DNA of 40,925 nt from Methanobacteriota archaeon. Lineage in GTDB: Archaea; Thermoplasmatota; E2; DHVEG-1. The stretch is from assembly GCA_026394495.1 (NCBI GenBank), contig JAPKYE010000020.1, positions 1-40,925 on the forward strand, in the 5' to 3' direction. Positions 34,598-40,925 of this stretch are shown here, piece by piece. The position numbers and the translations under genes are program-made. Under the pieces are notes generated by a model that was given only the letters and a program-made list of their open reading frames with translations, had not been told where the DNA came from and ran no database searches. Numbering within the stretch: the stretch's first letter is position 1; every line of letters begins with the position of its first letter.

Positions 34598-34728
34598 GAG
34601 TATTGCCTTTGGCACATATTATTAAATAGCTTTATTTATAAAAATGTTGTTACGAAGTAATTTTCTCTGTTTGTACAGATAGATGGGAAAAGCTTATAAA
34701 TAGTTAATGGCGTATAACTCGTGAGATT

Positions 34729-34938
34729 ATGAAAACAGAAGATATTGAGGATGCAGAAGAGGATGTGAGCTGCATCATGCTCGAAGGTAAGAAAAACATG
34801 ACTCCTGACGAGCAACTCGCGGTGTTTATGCATCGTTTTAACCTTGATCAAGAAACCGTTGAGGCAATGCCTGCTTTTACAGAACACTGCAAAGTCATGT
34901 TCTGCAAAGAAGTAAATCGAGATATCAAAAAACAGTAA
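34729..34938 (+). CDS. Small hypothetical acidic protein
   Basis: The 69-residue protein starts MKTEDIEDAEEDVSCIMLEG, contains MTPDEQLAVFMHRFNLDQETVEAMPAF-like helical sequence and ends FCKEVNRDIKKQ. Three Cys and two His residues are scattered without a ribbon pattern. TATA-like TTATAAATAG (34694-34703) about 26-35 bp before the ATG suggests an almost leaderless transcript. No family recognised. Composition is protein-like and the promoter is convincing. Confidence 0.6.
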   Translation: MKTEDIEDAEEDVSCIMLEGKKNMTPDEQLAVFMHRFNLDQETVEAMPAFTEHCKVMFCKEVNRDIKKQ

Positions 34939-35021
34939 CGTCGTATTGATTTTTCGGTATTTCTATCTTTTTACGAAATGCATATAAGACTGCAAAAGAT
35001 TTGGGCGAACCGTGGGTTTTT

Positions 35022-36239
35022 ATGGTTAATTTGGACAGACTATACTCGGATAGAGTAGGGAAAATGAGGAAATCGGAGATCCGGGAGTTACTGAAAGTCG
35101 CCCAGGATCCTGAGGTTATATCCTTTGCCGGGGGTTTACCAAGCCCGAAATCATTTCCTATTGAAGATCTTCAAGGTATTGTTCATTCAGTGTTACAGAA
35201 TCATGGAAAAGATGCTCTGCAGTACGGTTCTACAGAAGGGTTACCCACATTGCGTGAAGTAATCGCTGAACGCGCAATGAAAGATGGGATGAAAAACATC
35301 ACTAAAGATAACGTGATTATCACGAGTGGTTCCCAGCAGGCGTTAGATATTGTTGGAAAACTTTTTTTGAACCCTGGTGACACCGCAATTGTTGGGCTTC
35401 CTTCGTATCTTGGGGGTATTAACGCGTTTCGAACCTATGAGAGTAACCTTATTGGTGTTCCTGTGGATAAAGACGGGATGGATATGGATCTTCTTGAAGA
35501 GAAAATAAAGGAATTGGAGAAAAACGATATTCAGCCGAAATTCATCTATACCATTCCTACGTTTCAGAACCCAGCGGGTGTAGTTCTCTCTGAATCTAGA
35601 AGGAAAAAAATGATTGACATTGCTCTTGAGCATGATCTTCTTATCATCGAGGATGACCCCTATGGAAAACTTCGGTTTGATATTTCTGCTATGAAACCAA
35701 TTAAAGCGCTTGATGATGAGAATTGCGTGGTCTATTTGTCCACGTTTTCTAAGATTCTCGCACCAGGATTGCGTCTTGCTTGGATGATTGCATCTGATGA
35801 TGTGATGCGGAAAGTTGCGGTGTGTAAACAAGCGCTTGATCTGTGTTCGAGCACCTTTGGTCAGTTTATCGCAAATGAGTTTATGCGTAGTGGCTCTATG
35901 GATCTTCACATCATGAGGATTGTTGAGATGTACAAACCAAAACGGGATACGATGATGAAGTCTATGGAAGCGTATTTTCCCGATGGATATGAATGTAACA
36001 GGCCGAAAGGTGGGATGTTTGCCTGGGTGACACTGCCGGAAGGAATAGACACTGAGATTATGTTCCTTGATGCAATAAAGCAGAAAGTTGCGTATGTGCA
36101 TGGGAAAGCGTTTCATGTTGATGGTGGCGGTGGACGTTCTATGCGGTTGAACTTTTCATATCCAACCAATGAACAGATCGAAGAAGGGATGAAACGTCTT
36201 GGTAGCGTGATTGAAAAAAAACTGAATGTTGTATGTTGA
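35022..36239 (+). CDS. PLP-dependent class I/II aminotransferase
   Basis: From ATG 35022 the protein is 405 residues (MVNLDRLYSDRVGKMRKSEI). It has the Schiff-base lysine in STFSKILAPGLRLAW, phosphate/PLP contacts ITSGSQQALD, TIPTFQNPAG and IIEDDPYGKLRF, and the start VISFAGGLPSPKSFP. This is the fold-type I subgroup that includes 2-aminoadipate/aromatic aminotransferases (LysN/KAT II-like). The GGLPSP segment is typical of it. TATA-like CATATAAG at 34980-34987 indicates a near-leaderless transcript. It overlaps the next gene by 7 bp, so the two are co-transcribed. Confidence 0.93.
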   Translation: MVNLDRLYSDRVGKMRKSEIRELLKVAQDPEVISFAGGLPSPKSFPIEDLQGIVHSVLQNHGKDALQYGSTEGLPTLREVIAERAMKDGMKNITKDNVIITSGSQQALDIVGKLFLNPGDTAIVGLPSYLGGINAFRTYESNLIGVPVDKDGMDMDLLEEKIKELEKNDIQPKFIYTIPTFQNPAGVVLSESRRKKMIDIALEHDLLIIEDDPYGKLRFDISAMKPIKALDDENCVVYLSTFSKILAPGLRLAWMIASDDVMRKVAVCKQALDLCSSTFGQFIANEFMRSGSMDLHIMRIVEMYKPKRDTMMKSMEAYFPDGYECNRPKGGMFAWVTLPEGIDTEIMFLDAIKQKVAYVHGKAFHVDGGGGRSMRLNFSYPTNEQIEEGMKRLGSVIEKKLNVVC

Positions 36240-37825
36240 AAAAGTTAGTTATTTCGGTCTGTGTTGGTTTTGTTCTTCTGGGTATGAGTTTGTCTGGTTG
36301 TCTGTTTTTTAATCAGACGACGTTTATCTTAGTATCATCGTTTGTTGTTGATGATGGTGGGTTTGCTGGGTTAGAGTTGACGTTTAATGTTTCTGATCAA
36401 GTGATGGTTACGCTGATGGGACCAGATAATATCTTGGTTTTTTCTGAGAAGTTTTATCGTGGGTTAAACGATGTTACACCTCATCTTGAATCATATCGAA
36501 AAGATCCCGCTCCTGGTACTTATCTGCTTTCTGTTTCTGATATGAGACAAAAACTTATTTTTGAGAAATCGTTTGTTTTTACAGGGGAAAATCTGTCTGT
36601 ATCTCGTGCAGATTCGCTGTGGGTTGAAGAACATGAAGGTAGTAAATGGTTGTCATTTGCAGGTGTGAATCTCATCGTTGAAAATCTTGGTGATCTTCCT
36701 GTATATCCACGTACTGTTGAAGTTACTCTTAAGGGGACAACGTTGTCGTCTCTGGTTCTACCAACAGTGGTTTTACCTGGTAAACAAACAACTTTTTCTT
36801 GTTTTATGTATATAAAAGATCTTATACCAGGTGAACAAAGTTTGGATGTCGTGGTGAAAAACAAAAATAGGGATGTGCTCGCTGCAACATCAATGGTGAG
36901 TATTCCTCAAAAAAATGTTTCAACGATTTCATACACTTGGGATTACCTGGGAATTCAACATCTAATTCTTCCAGATCCAGGATATCTTTATACATATTAT
37001 AAAAGCCTTGAACGATTAAACACTGAGGATTATGCCGCGTATGTATTTGATCAATTCGATGATGTCTATCTAAACATGGTTGTCGGAAAACTTGAGCAGA
37101 TATTTGAAGATATCACAGGTCCTGTCGAACGATTGGATGCAGTAGCGTCGTTTGTACAGTCGTTGCAGTATGCAGAAGACGACCCTGACAATTCATCGTA
37201 TGAGTATCCAAGGTATCCTCTTGAAACATTAATAGATGAACAAGGGGATTGCGAGGATAAAGCAGTTCTCACCGCAGCACTGCTTGATTTGATGGGATAT
37301 AATGTGTCGCTGATCCGTTTACCGAATCATATGGCGGTTGGGGTGCATCTTGACAAAAATGTGGTGCCTGAGTACAGTTATTATAAGGATGATTTTTTTT
37401 ATTTGGAGACAACACGATCAAACTGGAGGCTGGGTCGGGTTCCCCTGGAATATGTCGGTATTTCCAATGTGACGATACATTTGATAGTGCCTCGTCCTCT
37501 TTTGATTCATAGCTGGAAAAATGCGACGCGTTACACGAGTGTTATTGGACAGGAGAAAACAGATTCTGTTAAGGTCGTCTGCATTGTGGAAAATCTTGGG
37601 AGCAAAGAAGCCGATCAGATAGAAATAAGTGGTGTATTCGTTGAGAATCAAATGTATTCCTACAATGAACAAATTGCTCTGATTCCGTTGATTCTTCCAG
37701 GGGAAAAAGAAGAGGTTCGTCTTATAGTTACGATTCCTCAAGAAGTAACCACTCTGTTGATCACAAAGGTTTTTTTTGATAATATTATGGTTGATGAGAA
37801 AGAGTCCACAGCAACATTTCCTTGA
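36233..37825 (+). CDS. Transglutaminase-like lipoprotein
   Basis: The 530-residue protein has a lipoprotein-like signal (VCVGFVLLGMSLSGCLFF, lipobox LSGC), a region of about 240 residues with Ig/CARDB-like segments, a transglutaminase-like domain at about 250-420 and a C-terminal CARDB-like domain. The catalytic triad candidates are Cys340 (EQGDCEDKAVLTAALLD), His near LPNHMAVGVHLD and an acidic residue in FFYLETT. Such domains act as proteases or amidases on surface proteins or peptides in prokaryotes. The start at 36233 overlaps the aminotransferase stop by 7 bp, indicating translational coupling. Anchored outside the membrane, by inference. Confidence 0.8.
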   Translation: MLKKLVISVCVGFVLLGMSLSGCLFFNQTTFILVSSFVVDDGGFAGLELTFNVSDQVMVTLMGPDNILVFSEKFYRGLNDVTPHLESYRKDPAPGTYLLSVSDMRQKLIFEKSFVFTGENLSVSRADSLWVEEHEGSKWLSFAGVNLIVENLGDLPVYPRTVEVTLKGTTLSSLVLPTVVLPGKQTTFSCFMYIKDLIPGEQSLDVVVKNKNRDVLAATSMVSIPQKNVSTISYTWDYLGIQHLILPDPGYLYTYYKSLERLNTEDYAAYVFDQFDDVYLNMVVGKLEQIFEDITGPVERLDAVASFVQSLQYAEDDPDNSSYEYPRYPLETLIDEQGDCEDKAVLTAALLDLMGYNVSLIRLPNHMAVGVHLDKNVVPEYSYYKDDFFYLETTRSNWRLGRVPLEYVGISNVTIHLIVPRPLLIHSWKNATRYTSVIGQEKTDSVKVVCIVENLGSKEADQIEISGVFVENQMYSYNEQIALIPLILPGEKEEVRLIVTIPQEVTTLLITKVFFDNIMVDEKESTATFP

Positions 37826-37845
37826 TAAAAACAATAATTTCAGTC

Positions 37846-39021
37846 TTAGGTTTTCTTTTGGGAAATCAACTGTTGATAAAACTCGAAGAGTTCTGAATCT
37901 TGATTATTCCAGTCCATAGGTTGTCGCGCTTGAAGGTCGCCATAGGGGGGAACTTCCCAGATTGATTTTGGTTGTGTCATGCCGATTTCGGTTCCGTAGT
38001 AGATTATTGCTGGTTGATTTATGTAGAATTGGATTTTCGCTGCGGTTTTGAGTTTTTCTTTGTTGTTTTGGCAGAGGAACAGGAATCGATCCATGTCGTG
38101 GTTATCAAGAAATGTTGGGAGAAAATAGTTTTTTGGAAAATGATTGTAGTGTCTGGTTATTTCGCTTATGAGCCATTGTTTTGATTGGGTTTGTGCTTGG
38201 GTGTATGTTCTAAGGAGTTCCTGGAGTTTGAAATCAAGAACGCCATCAAGTTCACTGATGTATTCTCTGAAGAGATTGTCTGATGCTGCGCCGTTTGCAA
38301 GCCATTTCCAATATTTATGATGGATGTTGATGGTGTGTAATTCTTTTCGTTTGATCCCCATCATCCATGCTTCACCGATTAGGACTGCTTGTGGATATGT
38401 GTTTTTTATTTCTTTTCTGAAGTTTTTCCAAAAAGTGTGCGGTGGTCCGATCACGTGATCAAGTCTGTATCCGTCAATGCCTAGCGAAAGCCAGTGTTTC
38501 GCGGCGTTGATGATATGGTTTCGTGTTAATGGGTTTCGTAGGTTAAGTTTTGGTATTTCTTGTATGCTGAGGAAACATTTGTATTCATGTGGCCATTTGG
38601 TGAAGAAAAACCACCGATAGTAAGGACTTTTTTTATTTGATTGTGCTTCTTTAAAATAGGGGTGTTCTCTGGAGCAGTGATTGGGTACGAAATCCGCGAT
38701 GATATGCATTTTTTGTTCGTGGACTGAGTGGATCAGATCTTTAAGGTCTTCTGTTGTTCCAAAATGGGGATCTATTTCGTAGAAGTCTGTGACGTGGTAG
38801 CCGTGGTAGGCGGAGGTTTTGTTGAATGGCGATATCCAAATCGTGTTCACACCAAGATTTTTTAGATACTCAAGTTTATTTTGTATTCCTTTGAGGTTTC
38901 CTCCTAAAAAAATTGGTTTATCCCAGTTTTCAGTAGATGAAAATCCTGCAAAGCGATCGATGAGTATATGGTATATTATCGCGTGTTTAAACCAGTCTGC
39001 ACCACTCATGCTTTGGGACAT
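37846..39021 (-). CDS. GH13 alpha-amylase-family enzyme, intracellular
   Basis: The 391-residue protein has no signal peptide and shows the GH13 blocks: ADFVPNH (region I), GYRLDHVIG with nucleophile Asp188 (II), LIGEAW with acid/base Glu217 (III) and FLDNHDMDRF with Asp309 (IV). The opening HAIIYHILIDRFAGF and the GGNLKGIQNKLEYL block match the neopullulanase/cyclomaltodextrinase-like clade, here lacking the N-terminal starch-binding domain. Likely hydrolyses or rearranges intracellular maltodextrins or glycogen. A TATA-like TTTAAACTAT (about 39055-39064) is shared with the divergent glyoxalase-like gene. Confidence 0.92.
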   Translation of the reverse strand: MSQSMSGADWFKHAIIYHILIDRFAGFSSTENWDKPIFLGGNLKGIQNKLEYLKNLGVNTIWISPFNKTSAYHGYHVTDFYEIDPHFGTTEDLKDLIHSVHEQKMHIIADFVPNHCSREHPYFKEAQSNKKSPYYRWFFFTKWPHEYKCFLSIQEIPKLNLRNPLTRNHIINAAKHWLSLGIDGYRLDHVIGPPHTFWKNFRKEIKNTYPQAVLIGEAWMMGIKRKELHTINIHHKYWKWLANGAASDNLFREYISELDGVLDFKLQELLRTYTQAQTQSKQWLISEITRHYNHFPKNYFLPTFLDNHDMDRFLFLCQNNKEKLKTAAKIQFYINQPAIIYYGTEIGMTQPKSIWEVPPYGDLQARQPMDWNNQDSELFEFYQQLISQKKT

Positions 39022-39096
39022 AGAGCATCGTCTTAATAGAATTTTGGCACAACATAGTTTAAATCATATGTGAGCAATAAGGAGGAAAGGATTGAT

Positions 39097-39495
39097 GTGA
39101 TAATAGGAGAAACAACGATTCATCATGTTGCAGTGATGTGTACTGATCGTGTGAAAGCAGAGATTTTTTTCACAAAGATTCTAGGTGTTGTTCGAGTGAA
39201 AAATTTTTTGTTATCTGCTGAGATGGCAAATGCGATCTTTAGGGTTTCAGAAAAAGTTGAAATTGATGTGTTTGATGATGGGTGTACACGCTTTGAAGTG
39301 TTTTATGAGAAATCGAAGAGAAAAATTTTGTTTGAGCATGTTTGTATCGAGGTTAAACGCAAAAATGATTTTATCGTTCGATGTAAAGAATATGGTCTTG
39401 AACCGTTTGAAGTACAAAAAGATGGGAAAACGTTTTTGTTTGTGCGGGATTTCTCGGATAACTTGTATGAAGTGAAAGAGCAGGTTGTTGGATGA
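39097..39495 (+). CDS. Glyoxalase/VOC superfamily protein
   Basis: A 132-residue protein is proposed from GTG 39097, chosen because AAGGAGG at 39079-39085 lies 11 bases upstream. A GTG at 39070 is an alternative but would place that Shine-Dalgarno inside the coding region. It starts VIIGETTIHHVAVMCTDRVKAEIFFTKILG, the first beta-alpha-beta repeat of the vicinal-oxygen-chelate fold, and has the second repeat with KNDFIVRCKEYGLEPFEV and FLFVRDFSDNLYEV. Candidate metal ligands are a His near the start (TIHHVAV) and a Glu near the end (LYEV). Enzymatic substrate unknown. Confidence 0.75.
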   Translation: MIIGETTIHHVAVMCTDRVKAEIFFTKILGVVRVKNFLLSAEMANAIFRVSEKVEIDVFDDGCTRFEVFYEKSKRKILFEHVCIEVKRKNDFIVRCKEYGLEPFEVQKDGKTFLFVRDFSDNLYEVKEQVVG

Positions 39496-39734
39496 AAATG
39501 CAGATAGATACGTTGTAGAAAGAAACAAATACAATAGAGATGACAAAATATACGCGGAATCAAAATTATTGTTCATTTTTGTTTTTCTGTAGACTAATCT
39601 TTTTGTCCAATGCAAAGCCAACACATTCAATACTTTTTATAGTAACATATGTCTTATACTCACGTCATATGTGGATAAATTGTTGGAGAATTTATAAGAA
39701 TTTTTATCAAAATCTATATGGAACGTGAGAAGAA

Positions 39735-39950
39735 ATGAATGTGGATACTGGGATGTTTGTAAAGGTTATTGAAGAAAATGCTAAAAATAACGAAAGGCTT
39801 GCAAATGCTATTGAGGGGTTGACTTGTGAAGTAAAAGACATCCATGAAAAATATAGGGATTTTTCTAAAAAAATGCTTACTATAGAAATTGAAATAGGTT
39901 TTATTCTAGTTATTACCGTGGGTATTCTTTTTAAATTGATATTGATGTGA
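39735..39950 (+). CDS. Small coiled-coil membrane protein
   Basis: The 71-residue protein has a hydrophilic helical N-terminus (MNVDTGMFVKVIEENAKNNE and EVKDIHEKYRDFSKKM, heptad-like) and a single C-terminal transmembrane helix (IEIGFILVITVGILFKLIL), so it is likely a tail-anchored protein with the coiled coil in the cytoplasm. TATA-like AATTTATAAG at about 39690-39699 precedes it; the Shine-Dalgarno is weak (GAGAAG). No family recognised. Confidence 0.6.
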   Translation: MNVDTGMFVKVIEENAKNNERLANAIEGLTCEVKDIHEKYRDFSKKMLTIEIEIGFILVITVGILFKLILM

Positions 39951-40100
39951 TACCTGGATGTGATCAGACATCGCACTCAATTCTACAATATAGAGGTATT
40001 GCCTTGTGCTAACTTCTCAATAAATCTCTTCACAAAATTTTTTATTTCTCTCACCTTAAACAATTAAACTTTTCCATCAACTTATAGGTAGGTGTCGTAA

Positions 40101-40110
40101 AGTTTATAAC
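40101..40110 (+). promoter_or_regulatory. TATA box of the RNase P RNA gene
   Basis: AGTTTATAAC lies about 25 bp before the proposed RNA 5' end at about 40131, the expected spacing for an archaeal promoter. Confidence 0.6.
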
Positions 40111-40130
40111 AAGGACTGTTCCTGTATTAT

Positions 40131-40449
40131 ATGTGCTGGGCGTAGGTGGACGGCTGACGGTGAAACCCTTTGGTGGGTTTTGCTGAGGAAAGTCCTCTCT
40201 CACTCTGAATCAGGATATCGTGCAAGCGGTTAAGGCGAGAGTCTTAGCAGAGACGCAGAAACGACACAGCCTTTGGATCATGCGATGATTCACTTGGTGA
40301 TGAGGTCTCTAAGGGATTTGGTGAAACGGTCCATCTGCTCCTGGAGCAAGCCCAAACGTCGGGATCAGTTGTTCAGACTGCCCGCAGGTAGGGCGCATTA
40401 GACGAATGCCGTTAAAACAGAAAGAGGCTTACGGCCTACACCCAGCATT
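40131..40449 (+). ncRNA. rnpB: RNase P RNA (archaeal type)
   Basis: The RNA contains the conserved CR-I GAGGAAAGTCC motif (about 40190-40200), AGCGGTTAAGGCGAGAGTC, GCCCAAAC and the 3' CR-V-like AGACGAATGCCGTTAAAACAGAA. The ends pair: TGCTGGGCGTAGG near 40134-40146 with CCTACACCCAGCA near 40435-40447 (P1). The size of about 317 nt is normal. This is the catalytic RNA that trims pre-tRNA 5' ends with its archaeal protein partners. It is followed, 11 bp later, by the convergent RelE-like toxin gene. Confidence 0.95.
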
Positions 40450-40460
40450 AAAAAAAATTA

Positions 40461-40715
40461 CTATTTTTTGTAAATATTTTTTCTGTGGCCAACCATTAAA
40501 ACCAGGATAATAAGTTTTTCTTTTTCAATATCAAGAATAATTCTATAATCACCAACTCGAAGTCTATATCCAGGATCATCGATAAGTTTTGTTACGTACG
40601 CCTCGGGCCTTATTCTGATTCGTTCTAAAGATTTGATTATTCTTTCGCAATCGTCTTTTTCAAGTTTTTTCAGCTGTTTTGAGGCTTTATCTGTGAAAAA
40701 GATTTCGTAGGTCAT
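40461..40715 (-). CDS. relE: RelE/ParE-like toxin
   Basis: The 84-residue protein has the RelE fold pattern: YEIFFTDKASKQLKKLEKDD, then helix, then YRLRVGDYRIILDIEKEKLIILVLMVGHRKNIYK. The RxGDYRxxxD and GHRKxxY motifs are typical of RelE/YafQ mRNA-interferase toxins acting on ribosome-bound mRNA. The ATG (40713-40715) overlaps the antitoxin stop as ATGA, so it is translationally coupled. It is immediately downstream of the convergent rnpB. Confidence 0.88.
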   Translation of the reverse strand: MTYEIFFTDKASKQLKKLEKDDCERIIKSLERIRIRPEAYVTKLIDDPGYRLRVGDYRIILDIEKEKLIILVLMVGHRKNIYKK

Positions 40716-40925
40716 AACCCCAGCTCTTTCTTAACTTTAGCAAGGGTATGAACTTTACCTGCTTTAATTTCAGCGCGTGCTATAGCTAATTCTTTTTTTG
40801 TTTGTGCATTTAATTCTTCATTGTCTTCTATCATGCTCCAAATTACCTCTTCATAGGTTTCTTTATCGAAAAATTTCCTTTTTAATAGTTCTTGCTGAAG
40901 TCTTTTACTGATTTGAATTGATGTA
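40712..40925 (-). CDS. relB: RelB-like antitoxin, N-terminus cut by the window edge
   Basis: The frame runs from the window edge to TGA 40712-40714, giving at least 71 codons: TSIQISKRLQQELLKRKFF, then TYEEVIWSMIEDNEELNAQT, then ARAEIKAGKVHTLAKVKKEL. The first part is a ribbon-helix-helix DNA-binding region and the last, with the 'AraEIkaGKvhtl' motif, is the toxin-binding tail common in archaeal antitoxins. The stop overlaps the RelE start. The start codon and promoter are outside the window. Confidence 0.8.
   Translation of the reverse strand, partial: TSIQISKRLQQELLKRKFFDKETYEEVIWSMIEDNEELNAQTKKELAIARAEIKAGKVHTLAKVKKELGL

Noticed and set aside
35343-36116. 257-residue open frame antisense to the aminotransferase
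   Set aside because: Low-complexity basic translation, no start signals, and the plus-strand gene has full family motifs; it is a shadow frame.
39540-39728. 62-residue frame before the small membrane protein
   Set aside because: Cys/Phe/Tyr-rich random-looking translation, no Shine-Dalgarno, covers the promoter of the next gene.
1-40925. CRISPR array
   Set aside because: No regularly spaced repeats; the only long repeat is the 51-bp pair, with coding sequence between.

Overview
The window is archaeal chromosomal DNA, AT-rich, from what looks like a heterotrophic member of the Thermoplasmatota, close in lifestyle to Marine Benthic Group D and similar sediment lineages. The archaeal markers are ribosomal protein S8e, SRP19, an archaeal LeuRS, SRP54 with an M domain, an Lsm/Sm protein and an archaeal-type RNase P RNA. 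Many genes have a TATA element about 25-35 bp before the start codon and little or no leader, while others have a clear Shine-Dalgarno site (AAGGAGG type). The lineage is an inference from gene content; no phylogeny was run.

Layout. Positions 1-5969 hold three secreted, Ig/FnIII-like surface proteins. The first is cut by the window edge and the second is frameshifted. Positions 5970-8030 are an accessory patch: a candidate H/ACA guide RNA, an IS1634-type transposase fragment, a VapBC toxin-antitoxin pair between two perfect 51-bp direct repeats, and a DUF5678-like plus retropepsin-like operon. Positions 8170-11988 are housekeeping (S8e, SRP19, a small ORF, LeuRS). Positions 11992-18336 carry a gingipain-like C25 peptidase and a very large PQQ-propeller surface protein. 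Positions 18532-22441 hold glycerate 2-kinase, SRP54, a 25-residue micro-ORF, a SerB-like phosphatase and a zinc-ribbon mini-protein. Positions 22600-24602 contain a second C25 peptidase, an Lsm gene and two promoter-linked hairpin RNAs. Positions 24666-30670 contain urocanate hydratase, histidine ammonia-lyase, a Trm9-like methyltransferase, FolD and a second methyltransferase. Positions 30826-39950 contain small unknown genes, an FAH-family hydrolase, a third C25 peptidase, a PLP aminotransferase, a transglutaminase-like lipoprotein, a GH13 amylase-family enzyme, a glyoxalase-fold protein and a small membrane protein. The window ends with rnpB and a RelBE pair, its antitoxin cut by the edge.

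How the genes fit together. Three secreted C25 cysteine peptidases, a transglutaminase-like lipoprotein and several adhesin-like proteins sit beside histidine catabolism (HutH, HutU), folate C1 metabolism (FolD) and an aminotransferase. This suggests degradation of extracellular protein followed by amino-acid catabolism. One C25 peptidase and one adhesin share a C-terminal domain that may be a sorting or anchoring module.

Most unusual observations: the histidine ammonia-lyase has Ala-Cys-Gly in place of the canonical Ala-Ser-Gly MIO triad; VapBC is bracketed by 51-bp direct repeats; several compact structured RNA candidates have their own TATA boxes; and a tiny acidic proline-rich peptide ORF has a promoter and a strong Shine-Dalgarno site.
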